A DNA stretch of 22,577 bases from an uncultured Lachnospiraceae bacterium (GCA_937910785.1 CALDLG010000164.1:1-22577); one strand, 5' to 3'. Positions 15,298-22,577 are shown, counted from the first letter of the stretch. The notes: generated from the letters alone by a model not told the origin. Numbers and translations are program-made.

Positions 15298-15343
15298 AAA
15301 AGTTCCTGGGCTCTGAAAGAGATTCCGGGAACTTTTCATTTTT
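15298..15343. terminator. Bidirectional intrinsic terminator between the thrC operon and citrate synthase
   Basis: The arms AAAAGTTCCTGGGCTCT (15298-15314) and GAGATTCCGGGAACTTTT (15319-15336) form an imperfect stem around a short GAAA-type loop. T-rich sequence follows on the plus strand and A-rich sequence precedes it, so it can stop transcription in both directions. It sits between convergent genes ending at 15287 and 15353. Confidence 0.85.
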
Positions 15344-15352
15344 GAATAACAG

Positions 15353-16726
15353 TTATCGCTTCTCCATTGGAATGTATTCTCTGTCCTCGCCAATCGGTTT
15401 ATAGGCCGGACGGATAATTTTTCCGTTATTTGCCAGCTCTTCCATTCGATGGGCGCTCCACCCCGCGATTCTGGCAATCGCAAAGATCGGTGTATATAAT
15501 TCCATCGGCAGATTCAGCATATGATATACAAAACCGGAATAGAAATCCACATTGATGCTGACACCTTTGTAGATCTGTCGTTCTTTGGCTATGACTTCGG
15601 GGGCAAGACGCTCCACGAGAGAGTAAAGCGCAAATTCATCATGCAGTCCTTTTTCCTCGGACAGCTGTTCTACGAAGGACTTAAAAATAACCGCTCTTGG
15701 GTCCGATTTGGAATATACCGCGTGGCCGACGCCGTAAATGAGTCCGGCGTGGTCAAAAGCTTCCTTGTGCAGCAGCTTCGTCAGATAGCGGCTGACCTGT
15801 TCCTCGTCCTTCCAGTCGGTGACTTTATGCTTCATATCGTCAAACATCTGTACCACCTTGATGTTGGCGCCCCCATGTCTCGGTCCTTTCAGGGAGCCGA
15901 TTGCCGCGGCGATGACGGAGTAGGTATCCGTCAGGGAAGAGGTGACAACATGCGTTGTAAAGCTGGAATTGTTACCGCCGCCATGTTCCATATGAAGTAC
16001 GAGCGCGATGTCGAGAATTTTGGCTTCCAACGGTGTGTACTGACTGTCCGGCCTCAGAATATGTAAAATATTTTCTGCCGTAGACAATTCCGAAAGCGGT
16101 TGGTGAATGAAGAGACTTTTTCCGTCATGATAGTGACTGAATGCCTGATAACCGTAGATGGAAAGCAAAGGAAAGAGGCTGATAAGCTGCAGACACTGTC
16201 TGAGAACATTGGGAAGCGAGGTATCATCCGCTCTGTCATCATAAGAATACAGGGTTAAAACGCTCCTTGCCAATGTATTCATCATATCGTTGCTTGGCGC
16301 TTTCATAATAATATCGCGTACAAAGCTGGTAGGAAGGGAGCGGTAGCTGGCTAAAAGCGATTTAAACATTTCCAGCTCTTTTTCATCCGGCAGCTTGTCA
16401 AAAAGCAATAAATAAGTGGCTTCTTCATAGCCGAAATGGCTGTCTCTGGCAAATCCGTTAACGAGGTCTTTGACATCATATCCCCTGTAAAAAAGACGTC
16501 CATGCGTTGGTACCTGAACACCATCTACGACTTTGCTCGCCCGCACATCCGAGATATGCGTGAGTCCTGCCAGAACGCCTTTACCGTTCAAATCTCTCAG
16601 TCCCCGTTTGACATCGTATTTGGTAAATAGATCCGTATCAATAATATCTGCCTGTTTACTCATATTAGCAAGACGAAAAATTTCAGGTGTGATTTCCGAA
16701 TAACTGTTATGATCCATGACATACAT
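15353..16726 (-). CDS. Citrate synthase
   Basis: This 457-residue cytoplasmic enzyme condenses acetyl-CoA and oxaloacetate. The catalytic triad of the family is visible: His284 in GPRHGGAN, His335 in GVGHAVYSKSDPRA and Asp394 in NVDFYSGF. The LHMEHGGG segment near 245-251 is also present. The first 70 residues, before the core, are longer than in many bacterial type II enzymes. A 2-methylcitrate synthase role cannot be excluded on motifs alone, but no propionate genes are near. ATG 16726 has AAAGGAGG about 6 nt upstream. It is a single gene with its own promoter and shares a terminator with the thrC operon. No aconitase or isocitrate dehydrogenase gene is in the window, so it probably serves glutamate supply by an incomplete TCA branch. 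Confidence 0.95.
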   Translation of the reverse strand: MYVMDHNSYSEITPEIFRLANMSKQADIIDTDLFTKYDVKRGLRDLNGKGVLAGLTHISDVRASKVVDGVQVPTHGRLFYRGYDVKDLVNGFARDSHFGYEEATYLLLFDKLPDEKELEMFKSLLASYRSLPTSFVRDIIMKAPSNDMMNTLARSVLTLYSYDDRADDTSLPNVLRQCLQLISLFPLLSIYGYQAFSHYHDGKSLFIHQPLSELSTAENILHILRPDSQYTPLEAKILDIALVLHMEHGGGNNSSFTTHVVTSSLTDTYSVIAAAIGSLKGPRHGGANIKVVQMFDDMKHKVTDWKDEEQVSRYLTKLLHKEAFDHAGLIYGVGHAVYSKSDPRAVIFKSFVEQLSEEKGLHDEFALYSLVERLAPEVIAKERQIYKGVSINVDFYSGFVYHMLNLPMELYTPIFAIARIAGWSAHRMEELANNGKIIRPAYKPIGEDREYIPMEKR

Positions 16727-16821
16727 AAGATAGGCCTCCTTTCAAATAATGGTGAATTGCAACGTAAGCTGTCAAGCATAGCCTGACATTATAGATAAAG
16801 CAGAATTGACAACTTATATTT

Positions 16822-16850
16822 ATTATAGCATGAAATTTTCATGAAAAAAA
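16822..16850 (-). promoter_or_regulatory. Citrate synthase promoter with palindromic operator in the spacer
   Basis: On the minus strand TGCTATAAT (16830-16822) is a perfect TATAAT with an extended TGN. At the -35 position lies only an A/T run. CATGAAATTTTCATG (16829-16843), a perfect palindrome with 7-bp arms about a central T, occupies the space between -10 and -35, a classic place for a repressor. The repressor is unknown. The leader would be about 90 nt. Confidence 0.5.
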
Positions 16851-16910
16851 ATAATGTTTAAAAATTTTAGAAAGTTTTAACATATTGAACAGCTGTATTT
16901 TGATTGTATG

Positions 16911-16939
16911 TTGCGTCGGATGCGAAAAGGTATTAGAAT
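16911..16939 (+). promoter_or_regulatory. Possible deoC promoter
   Basis: TTGCGT (16911-16916) and TAGAAT (16934-16939) are separated by 17 bp, upstream of deoC at 16981. The match is 4 of 6 and 5 of 6 to consensus. This would be the main promoter for the rightward run of genes that follows. Confidence 0.45.
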
Positions 16940-16980
16940 ATGAGAGAGACCGTATGTAAAGGAAAGGATATCGGGAAATT

Positions 16981-17634
16981 ATGAATAAGCAGGAAATATT
17001 AAAACGTGTGGATCATACACAATTAAAAGCGTTTGCATCATGGAAGGATATCGTCAGGCTGTGCGACGAGGCAATTTTATATCAGACGGCATCCGTCTGT
17101 GTGCCGCCATCTTATGTCAGAAGGATTCGTGATACTTACGGGGATGAAATAAAAATCTGTACGGTAATCGGTTTTCCGCTTGGCTACCATACCACACAGG
17201 TGAAGGTGGAAGAAACGAAGCAGGCGGTCGGGGATGGAGCGGACGAAATTGACATGGTCATTAATATCGGTGATGTTAAGAACGGCGGCTATGACAGAGT
17301 GGAAGAAGAGATTCGCGCGGTAAAAGAGGCGTGCGGCGGGCGGATTCTGAAAGTAATTGTGGAGACCTGTTATTTGAATGAAGAAGAAAAAATTGCCATG
17401 TGTCGTGCGGTAACGAATGCCGGAGCAGATTATATCAAGACTTCTACAGGCTTCGGTACGGGAGGGGCTGTGCTTGAGGATGTGAAGCTGATGAAGGCGC
17501 ATATCGGTCCCGATGTGAAGATCAAAGCGGCAGGAGGCATTTCCACGCTGGAAGAGATCGAGGCGTTTCTGGAAGCGGGCTGTGACAGGATCGGAACGTC
17601 CAGGGCGGTAGGGCTGCTTTCGGGAAATGAATGA
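16981..17634 (+). CDS. deoC: Deoxyribose-phosphate aldolase
   Basis: This 217-residue TIM-barrel enzyme cleaves 2-deoxyribose-5-phosphate to acetaldehyde and glyceraldehyde-3-phosphate in deoxynucleoside breakdown. The Schiff-base lysine is Lys153 in ADYIKTSTGFG. The proton-relay Lys182 lies in VKIKAAGGIS, and Asp91 in EIDMVINIG completes the active site. The N-terminal VDHTQLK is also typical. Length is normal for the short bacterial type. The ATG has only a modest GGGA site about 6 nt upstream. It is the first gene of the rightward cluster. The aminopeptidase gene follows after 58 nt. The usual deo partners (phosphorylase, phosphopentomutase) are absent here. Confidence 0.95.
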   Translation: MNKQEILKRVDHTQLKAFASWKDIVRLCDEAILYQTASVCVPPSYVRRIRDTYGDEIKICTVIGFPLGYHTTQVKVEETKQAVGDGADEIDMVINIGDVKNGGYDRVEEEIRAVKEACGGRILKVIVETCYLNEEEKIAMCRAVTNAGADYIKTSTGFGTGGAVLEDVKLMKAHIGPDVKIKAAGGISTLEEIEAFLEAGCDRIGTSRAVGLLSGNE

Positions 17635-17692
17635 GAAGCAGAAGGAGCTTCACGGGCAGAACAAATGAACTTGGAAAGGAGCATGGTGAAAG

Positions 17693-19498
17693 ATGGAAGT
17701 AAGAGAACGAATTGAAATGCTGCGTGCGAAGATGAAAGAAGAGGGAATTGATTATTATCTGATTCCTACGGCGGATTTTCATAATTCCGAGTATGTAAAT
17801 GATTATTTTAAAGTAAGAGAATATTTTTCCGGATTTACGGGTTCCAACGGTTCACTGCTTGTCGGCCGGTCGGAAGCCGGACTCTGGACAGACGGAAGGT
17901 ATTTTATTCAGGCGGAAAAAGAACTGAAGGGAAGCGGAATTACGCTGTTTCGGATGCAGGAAGAGGGCGTGCCGACGATCCCCGAATATCTGTCGCAGCA
18001 TATGCAGGAAAAGGAGACGCTTGGCTTTGACGGCCGGGTGATTACGGCTTCTTATGGACAGAAGCTGGAGAAGGCGCTGCGGGACAAAAAAGCGGTATTT
18101 CGCTATGATCAGGATATTGCGGGCAGTTTGTGGGCGGACAGACCGGAGCTTCCGGGGAATCCGGTTACCGTTCTGCCGGAGGAGCTTTGCGGAAAGAATA
18201 TGGCTGAAAAGCTTACGCAGGTGAGAGAACAGATGAAGGAACGGCATTGTACGGCGCATCTGATTACAAAACTGGATGATCTGATGTGGCTTTTTAATAT
18301 TCGCGGTAAAGATGTGGAATACAATCCGGTAGCCCTGTCTTATGGATTTTTCACGATGGAAGAGGCCTGGCTTTTTATAAGGGAACGGGCATTCAGCGAT
18401 GAGCTGCGCGGATATGCGAAGCAGTATGGAGTAACGCTGAAGGATTACGGTGAAATCACGGCATTTCTTGAAACGGTCAGGGAAGAAAAAGTGCTGTTGG
18501 ACGAGGATCAGGTGAGCTATGCGCTGTACCGGATTCTGCGGGAGAAGACAGAGCTCATTTCGGATGTCAACCCGACAGAAAAGTTAAAAGCGGTGAAAAA
18601 TCCGGTGGAACTTTCCAGAATGGAAGAAGTATACAGAAAGGACAGTGCGGCGCTGACCAGATTTATCTACTGGCTGAAAACCAATATCGGGAAAATCCCG
18701 ATGACGGAGTATTCGGCGGCAGAGAAGCTGGATGATATGCGCAGGGAAATTGACGGCTTTTTAGATCTTTCCTTTCCGACAATCAGCGGTTATAAAGAGA
18801 ATGCGGCGATGATGCATTATGAAGCGACGGAAACCGATCATAAGGAACTGAAGGCGGAAGGAATGCTGTTGGTGGATTCCGGCGGCCAGTATATGGGCGG
18901 AACGACGGATGTAACGAGAACGATCGTGCTCGGAGAGATCGACGAAGAAACGAAACGGCATTTTACGGCAGTTGCGGTGGGAATGCTGCGGCTTACGGCG
19001 GCCAGATTCCTCTACGGCTGTACGGGCAGAAATCTGGATATTCTGGCGAGAGAACCGCTCTGGAGCATGAATATCGACTATAAATGCGGTACAGGACATG
19101 GTATCGGTTATATTTTGAATGTGCACGAAGGGCCTCAGAATATCAGATGGCGGTATACCGATACGATGAAGGAGGCTGTAATCGAGGCCGGGATGGTGAT
19201 ATCCAACGAGCCGGGCGTTTATAAAGAAGGGAGCCATGGCATCCGTACGGAAAATATTATTGTTGCGAAGAACGGAGAAAAGAACGGAGACGGACAGTTC
19301 CTGTATTTTGATACACTGACCTATGTACCGATCGACCTTGACGGAATTGATCCTGCCTATATGCAGGAAATCGATATATGCCGGCTAAATGATTATCACA
19401 GGGCTGTCTATGAAAAAATAAGCCCTTATCTGAATGAAGAGGAATGCCGGTGGCTGAAAGAGGCGACTGCGCCTGTGAAGAAGAACCAATCTCTGTGA
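17693..19498 (+). CDS. Xaa-Pro aminopeptidase (aminopeptidase P, M24B family)
   Basis: This 601-residue cytoplasmic metallopeptidase removes N-terminal residues preceding proline. The long form is present: two creatinase-like N-terminal domains (about 1-310), then the pita-bread catalytic domain. All five metal ligands are visible: Asp395 and Asp406 (LVDSGGQYMGGTTDVTRT), His469 (GTGHGIGY), Glu506 (SNEPGVY) and Glu520 (RTENI). The start at 17693 fits the family N-terminus (RERIEMLRAKMKEEGIDYYLIP). Its ribosome site is less clear: AAAGGAG lies about 12 nt upstream and a closer out-of-frame ATG at 17683 separates them. It is transcribed with deoC upstream and a small unknown gene 7 nt downstream. 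Confidence 0.94.
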   Translation: MEVRERIEMLRAKMKEEGIDYYLIPTADFHNSEYVNDYFKVREYFSGFTGSNGSLLVGRSEAGLWTDGRYFIQAEKELKGSGITLFRMQEEGVPTIPEYLSQHMQEKETLGFDGRVITASYGQKLEKALRDKKAVFRYDQDIAGSLWADRPELPGNPVTVLPEELCGKNMAEKLTQVREQMKERHCTAHLITKLDDLMWLFNIRGKDVEYNPVALSYGFFTMEEAWLFIRERAFSDELRGYAKQYGVTLKDYGEITAFLETVREEKVLLDEDQVSYALYRILREKTELISDVNPTEKLKAVKNPVELSRMEEVYRKDSAALTRFIYWLKTNIGKIPMTEYSAAEKLDDMRREIDGFLDLSFPTISGYKENAAMMHYEATETDHKELKAEGMLLVDSGGQYMGGTTDVTRTIVLGEIDEETKRHFTAVAVGMLRLTAARFLYGCTGRNLDILAREPLWSMNIDYKCGTGHGIGYILNVHEGPQNIRWRYTDTMKEAVIEAGMVISNEPGVYKEGSHGIRTENIIVAKNGEKNGDGQFLYFDTLTYVPIDLDGIDPAYMQEIDICRLNDYHRAVYEKISPYLNEEECRWLKEATAPVKKNQSL

Positions 19499-19505
19499 GG
19501 TATTC

Positions 19506-19838
19506 ATGAAATTTTATAAAAATCTGTATATCGGTGATACTATTAAAAATCCGAGCAAAATCAAGAGAAAATTGAAACGCCATGCGAAGCAGCCAAAGGT
19601 TTTTGTGATTCTGCCGGCATCGGGGGATGACCAGCTTGAAATCTGCCACAGCATCGTACTGGAGCAGCCGTATTACCGTAAAAAGGAGAATGAGCCGTAT
19701 ATTGTCGGCATTGCCGGAAACTACGAGGAGGCGGTTGCGCTGATCTGCCGGATTACGGAAGAAGCGGTGTCACAGAATGGGAATGCTGACTTGAAACGGT
19801 ATCTGTTTCCGGAGAGCCGGACAGTAGGAAAGGCATAA
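19506..19838 (+). CDS. Conserved-looking 110-aa protein of unknown function
   Basis: This small soluble protein has a basic N-terminal third (residues about 15-30 rich in Lys/Arg). A hydrophobic strand VFVILPASGDDQLEI follows, then a charged segment and IVGIAGNYEEAVALICRITEEA, which suggests an alpha/beta fold. There is no signal peptide, membrane helix or metal motif. A GAGG site lies 6-7 nt before the ATG, and it is packed 7 nt after the aminopeptidase stop and 7 nt before the DUF2953 gene. I cannot assign a function. The tight spacing shows it is an operon member. Confidence 0.75.
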   Translation: MKFYKNLYIGDTIKNPSKIKRKLKRHAKQPKVFVILPASGDDQLEICHSIVLEQPYYRKKENEPYIVGIAGNYEEAVALICRITEEAVSQNGNADLKRYLFPESRTVGKA

Positions 19839-19845
19839 GAGGGCG

Positions 19846-20931
19846 ATGTTACATATTTTGTTGCTGATTTTAAAAATCATAGGAATTTTACTGGCTGTCG
19901 TGCTCGGCGTGATCGTCCTCGGAATCTGTCTTGCCCTTTTTGTCCCGGTACGTTACCGGGTAGAAGCGAAGCGGACGGAAGGCGGAGACAATCCGCCGAT
20001 AGAAGTAAGGGCGGGGATTACATGGCTGTTTCATCTGGTTAATATCAGAGTGCGGTATCCGGCGGAGGTTTATGTCCGCGCGCGTATCCTCCTGTTCACT
20101 GTATTCAGGCTGCCTCAGAAACCGAAAAAGAAGAAAAAGCGGAGAGGAAAGAAAAGCAGGCCGGCGGCTGATGAGAGAATTGGGGGAAAATCCGAAGAAA
20201 CGTCCGGATCGGAAGAAGAGCCCGGGGGAGAGACCGCAGAGGAGTCCGGGAAGGAGCCGGGAGAGAAATCCGAAGGAAGATCCGGTGTAGCGTCTGAAAG
20301 GGAGTCCGGGAAGGAACCGGGAGAAAAGGCCGAAGAAAGAGACGAAGGAACGTACAGGAAGGAACCGGAAGAGAAGGCCGGGGAAAGATCTGAAGGAGCG
20401 GACAGGAAGGAACCGGATGAGAATTCCCGGGAAAAGGCAAAAGACGATCGGAAGAAACGTTCCGTTATGGAGTGGATCAAAGAGAAGCTGTGGCAGATAC
20501 GGCAAATCTTTCAAAATATCTGGTACACAATAAAGGGAATCTGTGATAGAATAAAAACAATCTGGGAAAATATGGAATATTACAGGGGCGTTTTGCAGAG
20601 CGATACCTTTAAAGAAGCGTTTTCTCTTTGCAAAGAAGAGCTGCTTTCTGTTTTTTCCTCTGTAAAACCAGATAAGTTTCAGGCGGAGCTGACAGTTGGA
20701 ATGGATGACCCGGCGGTGACCGGAAAAATTCTTTCTTACTATGGAATACTATATCCGCTTGTCGGTAACCATGTTACTGTTGTTCCGGATTTCGAAAGAA
20801 AAAGAATAGAAGGCAATGTTTCTATCAGGGGAAAGATCAGACTGTTCACGTTCCTGAAGGCAGCTGTCCGCATCTATTTTAACAAAAATATCAGGAAACT
20901 GCTCAGGTTGTTCAAGAAGGAGGAAATATAA
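19846..20931 (+). CDS. DUF2953 (YtfI-like) membrane protein with repetitive charged linker
   Basis: This 361-residue protein has an N-terminal membrane helix (about 3-27), then a basic stretch KPKKKKKRRGKK near 88-102. A linker of about 100 residues is almost entirely Glu, Lys, Gly, Arg, Ser and Pro. The C-terminal domain (about 285-355) is typical of DUF2953, including MDDPAVTGKILSYYGILYPLVG and GNVSIRGKIRLFTFLKAA. The family partner in Bacillus, ytfI, lies next to ytfJ/gerW, and the same order occurs here. The start codon 7 nt after the previous gene has GAGGG nearby. The linker is encoded by imperfect tandem repeats (20249-20416), so its length probably varies between strains. The biochemical role is unknown. 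Confidence 0.85.
   Translation: MLHILLLILKIIGILLAVVLGVIVLGICLALFVPVRYRVEAKRTEGGDNPPIEVRAGITWLFHLVNIRVRYPAEVYVRARILLFTVFRLPQKPKKKKKRRGKKSRPAADERIGGKSEETSGSEEEPGGETAEESGKEPGEKSEGRSGVASERESGKEPGEKAEERDEGTYRKEPEEKAGERSEGADRKEPDENSREKAKDDRKKRSVMEWIKEKLWQIRQIFQNIWYTIKGICDRIKTIWENMEYYRGVLQSDTFKEAFSLCKEELLSVFSSVKPDKFQAELTVGMDDPAVTGKILSYYGILYPLVGNHVTVVPDFERKRIEGNVSIRGKIRLFTFLKAAVRIYFNKNIRKLLRLFKKEEI
20249..20416 (+). repeat. Imperfect in-frame tandem repeats in the DUF2953 linker
   Basis: The core GGAAGGA(A/G)CCGG recurs at 20249, 20309, 20357 and 20405, with periods of 60, 48 and 48 nt. All periods are multiples of 3, so the frame is kept. Each unit encodes a variant of GKEPGEK..E or RKEPEEK..E. This is consistent with slippage or unequal recombination. 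Confidence 0.75.
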
Positions 20932-21324
20932 ATGGCAGAAAATAATTTTACCGGTGTAATTGAATCTTTGATGAAGGGAATGAACGCTGTTTTATCCACA
21001 AAAACGGTAGTAGGCGAGGCGACTCAGATCGGAGATACCATTATTCTTCCGCTTGTGGATGTGACCTTTGGCGTGGGCGCCGGAGCCAGCGCCGGAGATA
21101 AGAAAAACGGCGGAGGCGGAGGCTTTTCAGCGAAAATGAGTCCCAGTGCGGTGCTTGTCATAAAAAATGGTTCCACGAAGCTTGTCAATATTAAGAATCA
21201 GGATATGGTTACGAAGGTAATCGATATGATTCCCGATATCGTAGATAAGTTTACGGCGCCGAAAGAGGAAATGATCGGGGATGATGCGGCGGTGGATATT
21301 GCGTTTCCGGAGGAGAACAAATAG
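20932..21324 (+). CDS. GerW / YtfJ family sporulation protein
   Basis: This 130-residue protein of the GerW (YtfJ) family is, in Bacillus, associated with spores and needed for full germination response. Family features are the N-terminal ESLMKGMNAVLSTKTVVGEATQIGDTIILPLVDVTFGVGAG, a Gly-rich turn (KKNGGGGGFSAKMSPSAVLVI) and a C-terminal Met/Ile-rich helix ending IVDKF. The ATG follows the DUF2953 stop directly, with AAGGAGG inside the end of that gene, so the two are translationally linked. It supports the organism being a spore former. Confidence 0.93.
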   Translation: MAENNFTGVIESLMKGMNAVLSTKTVVGEATQIGDTIILPLVDVTFGVGAGASAGDKKNGGGGGFSAKMSPSAVLVIKNGSTKLVNIKNQDMVTKVIDMIPDIVDKFTAPKEEMIGDDAAVDIAFPEENK

Positions 21325-21372
21325 AGAACAGCTGCATATAATAGAGAAAAGGCATAAGCAGGGAGTCTCGTT

Positions 21373-21513
21373 ATGAAAAAAATGATCGGTCTTGTGGCGC
21401 TTTGCGTCGCAGTCGGGATGCTGTTTATGCTTTTTATGACGAATCGGTTTATCGGACTGATTCTGATCATTTTACTGTTTCTGATCGGTTATAATTTTTT
21501 CTGCTGTGACTGA
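21373..21513 (+). CDS. 46-aa hydrophobic membrane peptide
   Basis: This short gene has a ribosome site AGGGAG about 8 nt upstream of ATG 21373 and stops at TGA 21511-21513. The product begins MKKMIGLVALCVAVGMLFML, then a short polar turn TNR, and a second hydrophobic stretch ending YNFFCCD. It therefore resembles a two-helix hairpin with a terminal Cys pair. It lies between gerW and the J-domain gene on the same strand. Codon use and the ribosome site support a real gene. Function is unknown. Confidence 0.65.
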   Translation: MKKMIGLVALCVAVGMLFMLFMTNRFIGLILIILLFLIGYNFFCCD

Positions 21514-21587
21514 CCGGACGGAAATACGGCGGGCAGAGAGCGGGGGAACCTGGAAAATGCGCCGGAAATCATGAAAAGGAAAGTTTT

Positions 21588-22268
21588 ATGGATAAAGAGA
21601 TGGAGAAGGAAATACTTACGAATCAGAATATGTTCGAAGACAGCGCCGATCTGGCCACTGATCAGGCCGGAGAGGAGGAAAAGACGGATGCTGTCGTGAT
21701 GACAGAGGGCGGTGTGGAAAATCTGGAGGCCGGGAATGAAACGTCGGGCGGTCAGGAAGAAAACGAAAAAGAAGAATTAAACAAATTGAAATCCTGGCTT
21801 TTCAAAGAAAATGTCAGGATTATTTCCGCAACAAAAGAGCTGGAACGGATGCAGGAGCAGTTTGCGCAGGAGAAGGAGCAGTTTCAGGAAGAAATGAAGG
21901 CATTAAACCGTAAAATATCTGTCGAGAGACAGCGGTTAAAGGATGACAATCTCTTCTTTGAAAAGAAGATGGAGATTTTAAAGGGTGGTTTTGCGGAGCT
22001 CGATATGGACAGGCGTCGCCTGGAGAAAGAATGGGCCAGATTCGAAGCACAGAAAGAAGTTCTGCAGCAGCCGGTTTATGGGAGCGGAAGAGATGTTTCC
22101 GATCTGTTCAGGGGCGTCAGAAATTCACTTGCCTTAAAGAAGCGGTATAAGGATCTGATCAAAATCTTTCATCCGGACAATGTGGCCGGAGACAAGGAAA
22201 TGATTCAGAGGATCAATAAGGAATATGAAAACCTGAAACATGAATACGATATCGGGAGATGGGCATAG
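21588..22268 (+). CDS. Coiled-coil protein with C-terminal J-like domain
   Basis: This 226-residue soluble protein has three parts. An acidic, low-complexity N-terminus (about 1-62) is followed by a long heptad-rich coiled coil (about 63-160, Glu/Gln/Lys/Arg-rich). A C-terminal segment of about 45 residues (180-224) resembles the second half of a DnaJ domain, with ALKKRYKDLIKIFHPDNVAGDKE carrying the HPD motif, then INKEYENLKHEYD. HPD is the part of J domains that stimulates DnaK ATPase, so a specialised Hsp70 co-chaperone is likely. The helix I part of the J domain appears short. A GGAAAG ribosome site precedes the ATG. The stop lies inside the terminator hairpin. Confidence 0.82.
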   Translation: MDKEMEKEILTNQNMFEDSADLATDQAGEEEKTDAVVMTEGGVENLEAGNETSGGQEENEKEELNKLKSWLFKENVRIISATKELERMQEQFAQEKEQFQEEMKALNRKISVERQRLKDDNLFFEKKMEILKGGFAELDMDRRRLEKEWARFEAQKEVLQQPVYGSGRDVSDLFRGVRNSLALKKRYKDLIKIFHPDNVAGDKEMIQRINKEYENLKHEYDIGRWA

Positions 22269-22287
22269 AAATTTCCCGATATTTTTT
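22249..22287 (+). terminator. Intrinsic terminator of the deoC-to-J-domain gene run
   Basis: ATATCGGGA (22249-22257) and TCCCGATAT (22274-22282) form a perfect 9-bp stem, followed by a T-run (22282-22287). The left arm lies in the last codons of the preceding gene and the stop codon is in the loop. Confidence 0.9.
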
Positions 22288-22320
22288 ACGGCGCAGGGTC
22301 GCCTGTCGGAAGGGCACACG

Positions 22321-22355
22321 AAAAAGACCAGCTCATCGAACTGGCCTTTCTTTTT
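22321..22355 (-). terminator. Intrinsic terminator of rpmB
   Basis: On the minus strand AAAGGCCAG (22349-22341) pairs with CTGGTCTTT (22331-22323) around a 9-nt loop, followed by T residues. It lies about 30 nt beyond the rpmB stop. A T-rich run on the other side makes it potentially bidirectional. Confidence 0.8.
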
Positions 22356-22380
22356 GTCCTGCTTTGCCGTTTGTCCGAAA

Positions 22381-22566
22381 TTATGCTCTTTCGACTTTTC
22401 CGGATTTTAAGCACTGGGTACATACATGTAACTTCTTGGATGCTCCATTTACTTTACATTTAACATTCTGTACATTAGAATTCCAAATTCTGTTAGATCT
22501 TCTATGAGAATGGCTTACGTTGTTTCCGAAATGAGCGCCCTTACCACAAATATCACATTTAGCCAT
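22381..22566 (-). CDS. rpmB: 50S ribosomal protein L28
   Basis: This is a 61-residue protein of the large ribosomal subunit. The N-terminal MAKCDICGKG and C-terminal VCTQCLK give two CxxC pairs (Cys4/Cys7 and Cys49/Cys52), the zinc-binding form of L28 common in Firmicutes. The central SHSHRRSNRIWNSN segment is the typical RNA-contacting part. Length is normal. The ATG at 22566 has GAGGTG 5 nt upstream, at the window edge. It is transcribed leftward alone and ends at its own hairpin terminator. Zinc limitation can favour Cys-less paralogues in related bacteria, but none is visible here. Confidence 0.97.
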   Translation of the reverse strand: MAKCDICGKGAHFGNNVSHSHRRSNRIWNSNVQNVKCKVNGASKKLHVCTQCLKSGKVERA

Positions 22567-22577
22567 CTTTGCACCTC

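Noticed and set aside
15353..16726. Reading the citrate synthase as 2-methylcitrate synthase
   Set aside because: Motifs do not separate the two activities and there are no prp-type propionate genes nearby, so the more general call was kept.
17631..17704. A 23-codon frame overlapping the deoC stop in ATGA
   Set aside because: It ends inside the aminopeptidase start region, has no clear ribosome site and no recognisable product. It is more likely chance or a coupling accident.
19888..20514. A 208-codon leftward frame opposite the DUF2953 gene
   Set aside because: It mirrors the Glu/Lys/Gly-rich repeats and gives Phe/Pro/Arg/Ser-rich low-complexity protein, the expected shadow of such repeats, with no ribosome site.

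Overview
The window looks like chromosomal DNA from a spore-forming Clostridia, most likely Lachnospiraceae. The grounds are mid-range base composition, strong AGGAGG-type ribosome binding sites, sporulation and germination families (GerW/YtfJ, a DUF2953/YtfI-like partner, a SleB-type cortex hydrolase), an AgrC/LytTR two-component pair, a BceAB-type exporter and the C4-zinc form of ribosomal protein L28. No rRNA, tRNA, CRISPR array or intact insertion sequence was seen. The species cannot be fixed from sequence alone.

Layout. (1) 1-5280 is a signalling and export locus. A leftward LytTR response regulator and GHKL sensor kinase (cut by the window edge) diverge from a rightward two-gene ABC exporter of the BceAB/FtsX type. 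The 455-base divergent spacer holds three copies of a 10-bp LytTR-like repeat and a 233-bp imperfect inverted repeat just upstream of the exporter's ribosome binding site. (2) 5281-11391 is a cell-envelope region: a secreted LysM plus leucine-rich-repeat protein, a leftward ApbE flavin-transferase lipoprotein, a membrane-anchored GH25 lysozyme, a leftward AP2 / degenerate HNH / AP2 DNA-binding protein, and a SleB-type cell-wall hydrolase. (3) 11462-15287 is a rightward transcription unit starting from a good sigma-A promoter: three uncharacterised membrane proteins, threonine synthase (thrC) and a small membrane protein, closed by a bidirectional terminator shared with (4) a leftward citrate synthase, 15353-16726. 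(5) 16911-22287 is a long rightward run: deoC, an aminopeptidase P, a 110-aa unknown, DUF2953, GerW/YtfJ, a 46-aa membrane peptide missed by length-limited gene calling, and a coiled-coil protein with a C-terminal J-like domain, ending in a clean intrinsic terminator. (6) The window ends with leftward rpmB (L28) and its terminator.

How it fits together. Region 1 is probably an antimicrobial-peptide sensing or detoxification module, with the LytTR regulator acting on repeats between the two divergent operons (inference). Region 5 joins housekeeping catabolism (deoC, pepP) to a sporulation-linked pair (DUF2953-GerW). The strongest candidates for something not yet described are the foldback element in the exporter leader, the LytTR-like repeat array, the AP2/HNH-derived protein and the repeat-expanded linker in the DUF2953 protein. 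I do not see a clear new multi-gene system.
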